A stretch of 5,457 nucleotides of DNA from Candidatus Iainarchaeum sp. (GTDB lineage: Archaea > Iainarchaeota > Iainarchaeia > Iainarchaeales > JAGHAR01): the NCBI GenBank assembly GCA_021161405.1, contig JAGHAR010000091.1, positions 1 to 5,457 on the forward strand. Direction: 5' to 3'. The notes beneath the pieces are model-generated. The model was not told the origin of the DNA, searched no databases, and saw only the letters and a program-made list of their open reading frames with translations. Numbering within the stretch: position 1 is the stretch's first letter; every line of letters starts with the position of its first letter. The translations under genes were made by a program, and so were the position numbers. Shown here piece by piece: positions 5,339 through 5,457 of this stretch.

Positions 5339-5457
5339 AGTTAGGAGCGGTTGTATTCAATATCCGTATGATAAACGAATTACAAATCTCTCCGAAATTT
5401 TTATCAAAAATTTAATTGGGTTTAATATTTCATAATTCCTCTTATTGATCCAACTCT

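Noticed and set aside
5339..5345. GTTAGGA as a second integron-like core near the right end
   Set aside because: It deviates from the core pattern at the last base and has no paired inverse core or palindromic arm in the visible sequence.
5368..5415. 15-residue plus-strand mini-ORF starting ATGATAAAC
   Set aside because: It has no convincing ribosome-binding site, promoter or conserved feature, and is too short to support.
5357..5455. Minus-strand open frame entering from the window edge (32 codons then TGA), possible 3' end of an upstream gene
   Set aside because: A plus-strand frame over 5331-5435 is open for a similar length, so the opening is within chance for this base composition. Its peptide carries no recognisable motif.

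Overview
This is an AT-rich, gene-dense window that most likely comes from an archaeon, possibly a small-genome DPANN-type lineage. The support is circumstantial. A good archaeal box A (TTATAAAT on the minus strand) lies about 45 bases before the first gene of the main operon. The leaders appear short or absent and lack Shine-Dalgarno sites, and AGA and ATA codons are used heavily. No rRNA or tRNA is present to confirm the assignment, and a Patescibacteria-like bacterium is not excluded.

Left part (1-602). A small gene for a three-helix membrane protein (79-414, plus) sits alone between two copies of an integron-like core sequence. GTTAGTTGC at 20-28 is the exact inverse of GCAACTAAC at 471-479. 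The latter opens an imperfect palindrome of about 90 bases that closes with GTTATGT at 556-562. The arms pair over about 15 bases with a small internal loop, one bulged base and one mismatch, and they enclose two further hairpins. This is the architecture of an integron attC recombination site, so 21-556 reads as one gene cassette of about 536 bp. The stretch between the genes is visibly richer in G+C than the genes. No integrase is in the window.

Main part (617-5196, minus). Two genes overlap by four bases (ATGA) and form one operon. The first encodes a 459-residue protein with an AlbA_2 (Schlafen-like) domain, a GHKL-type ATPase region and a C-terminal winged helix. The second encodes a 1067-residue fusion of a PLD-type nuclease domain to an SNF2-like superfamily 2 helicase. 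A nuclease-helicase paired with a Schlafen/ATPase/wHTH protein looks like a regulated nucleic-acid defence module. That function is inferred, not shown.

Right part (5197-5457). The promoter region of the operon carries an array of TGATAGT-type elements in both orientations, mostly spaced 10-11 bases apart. One group surrounds the predicted TATA box and transcription start, and a second group lies upstream. The wHTH protein encoded just downstream is the obvious candidate to bind them. The last ~115 bases hold nothing that can be supported.
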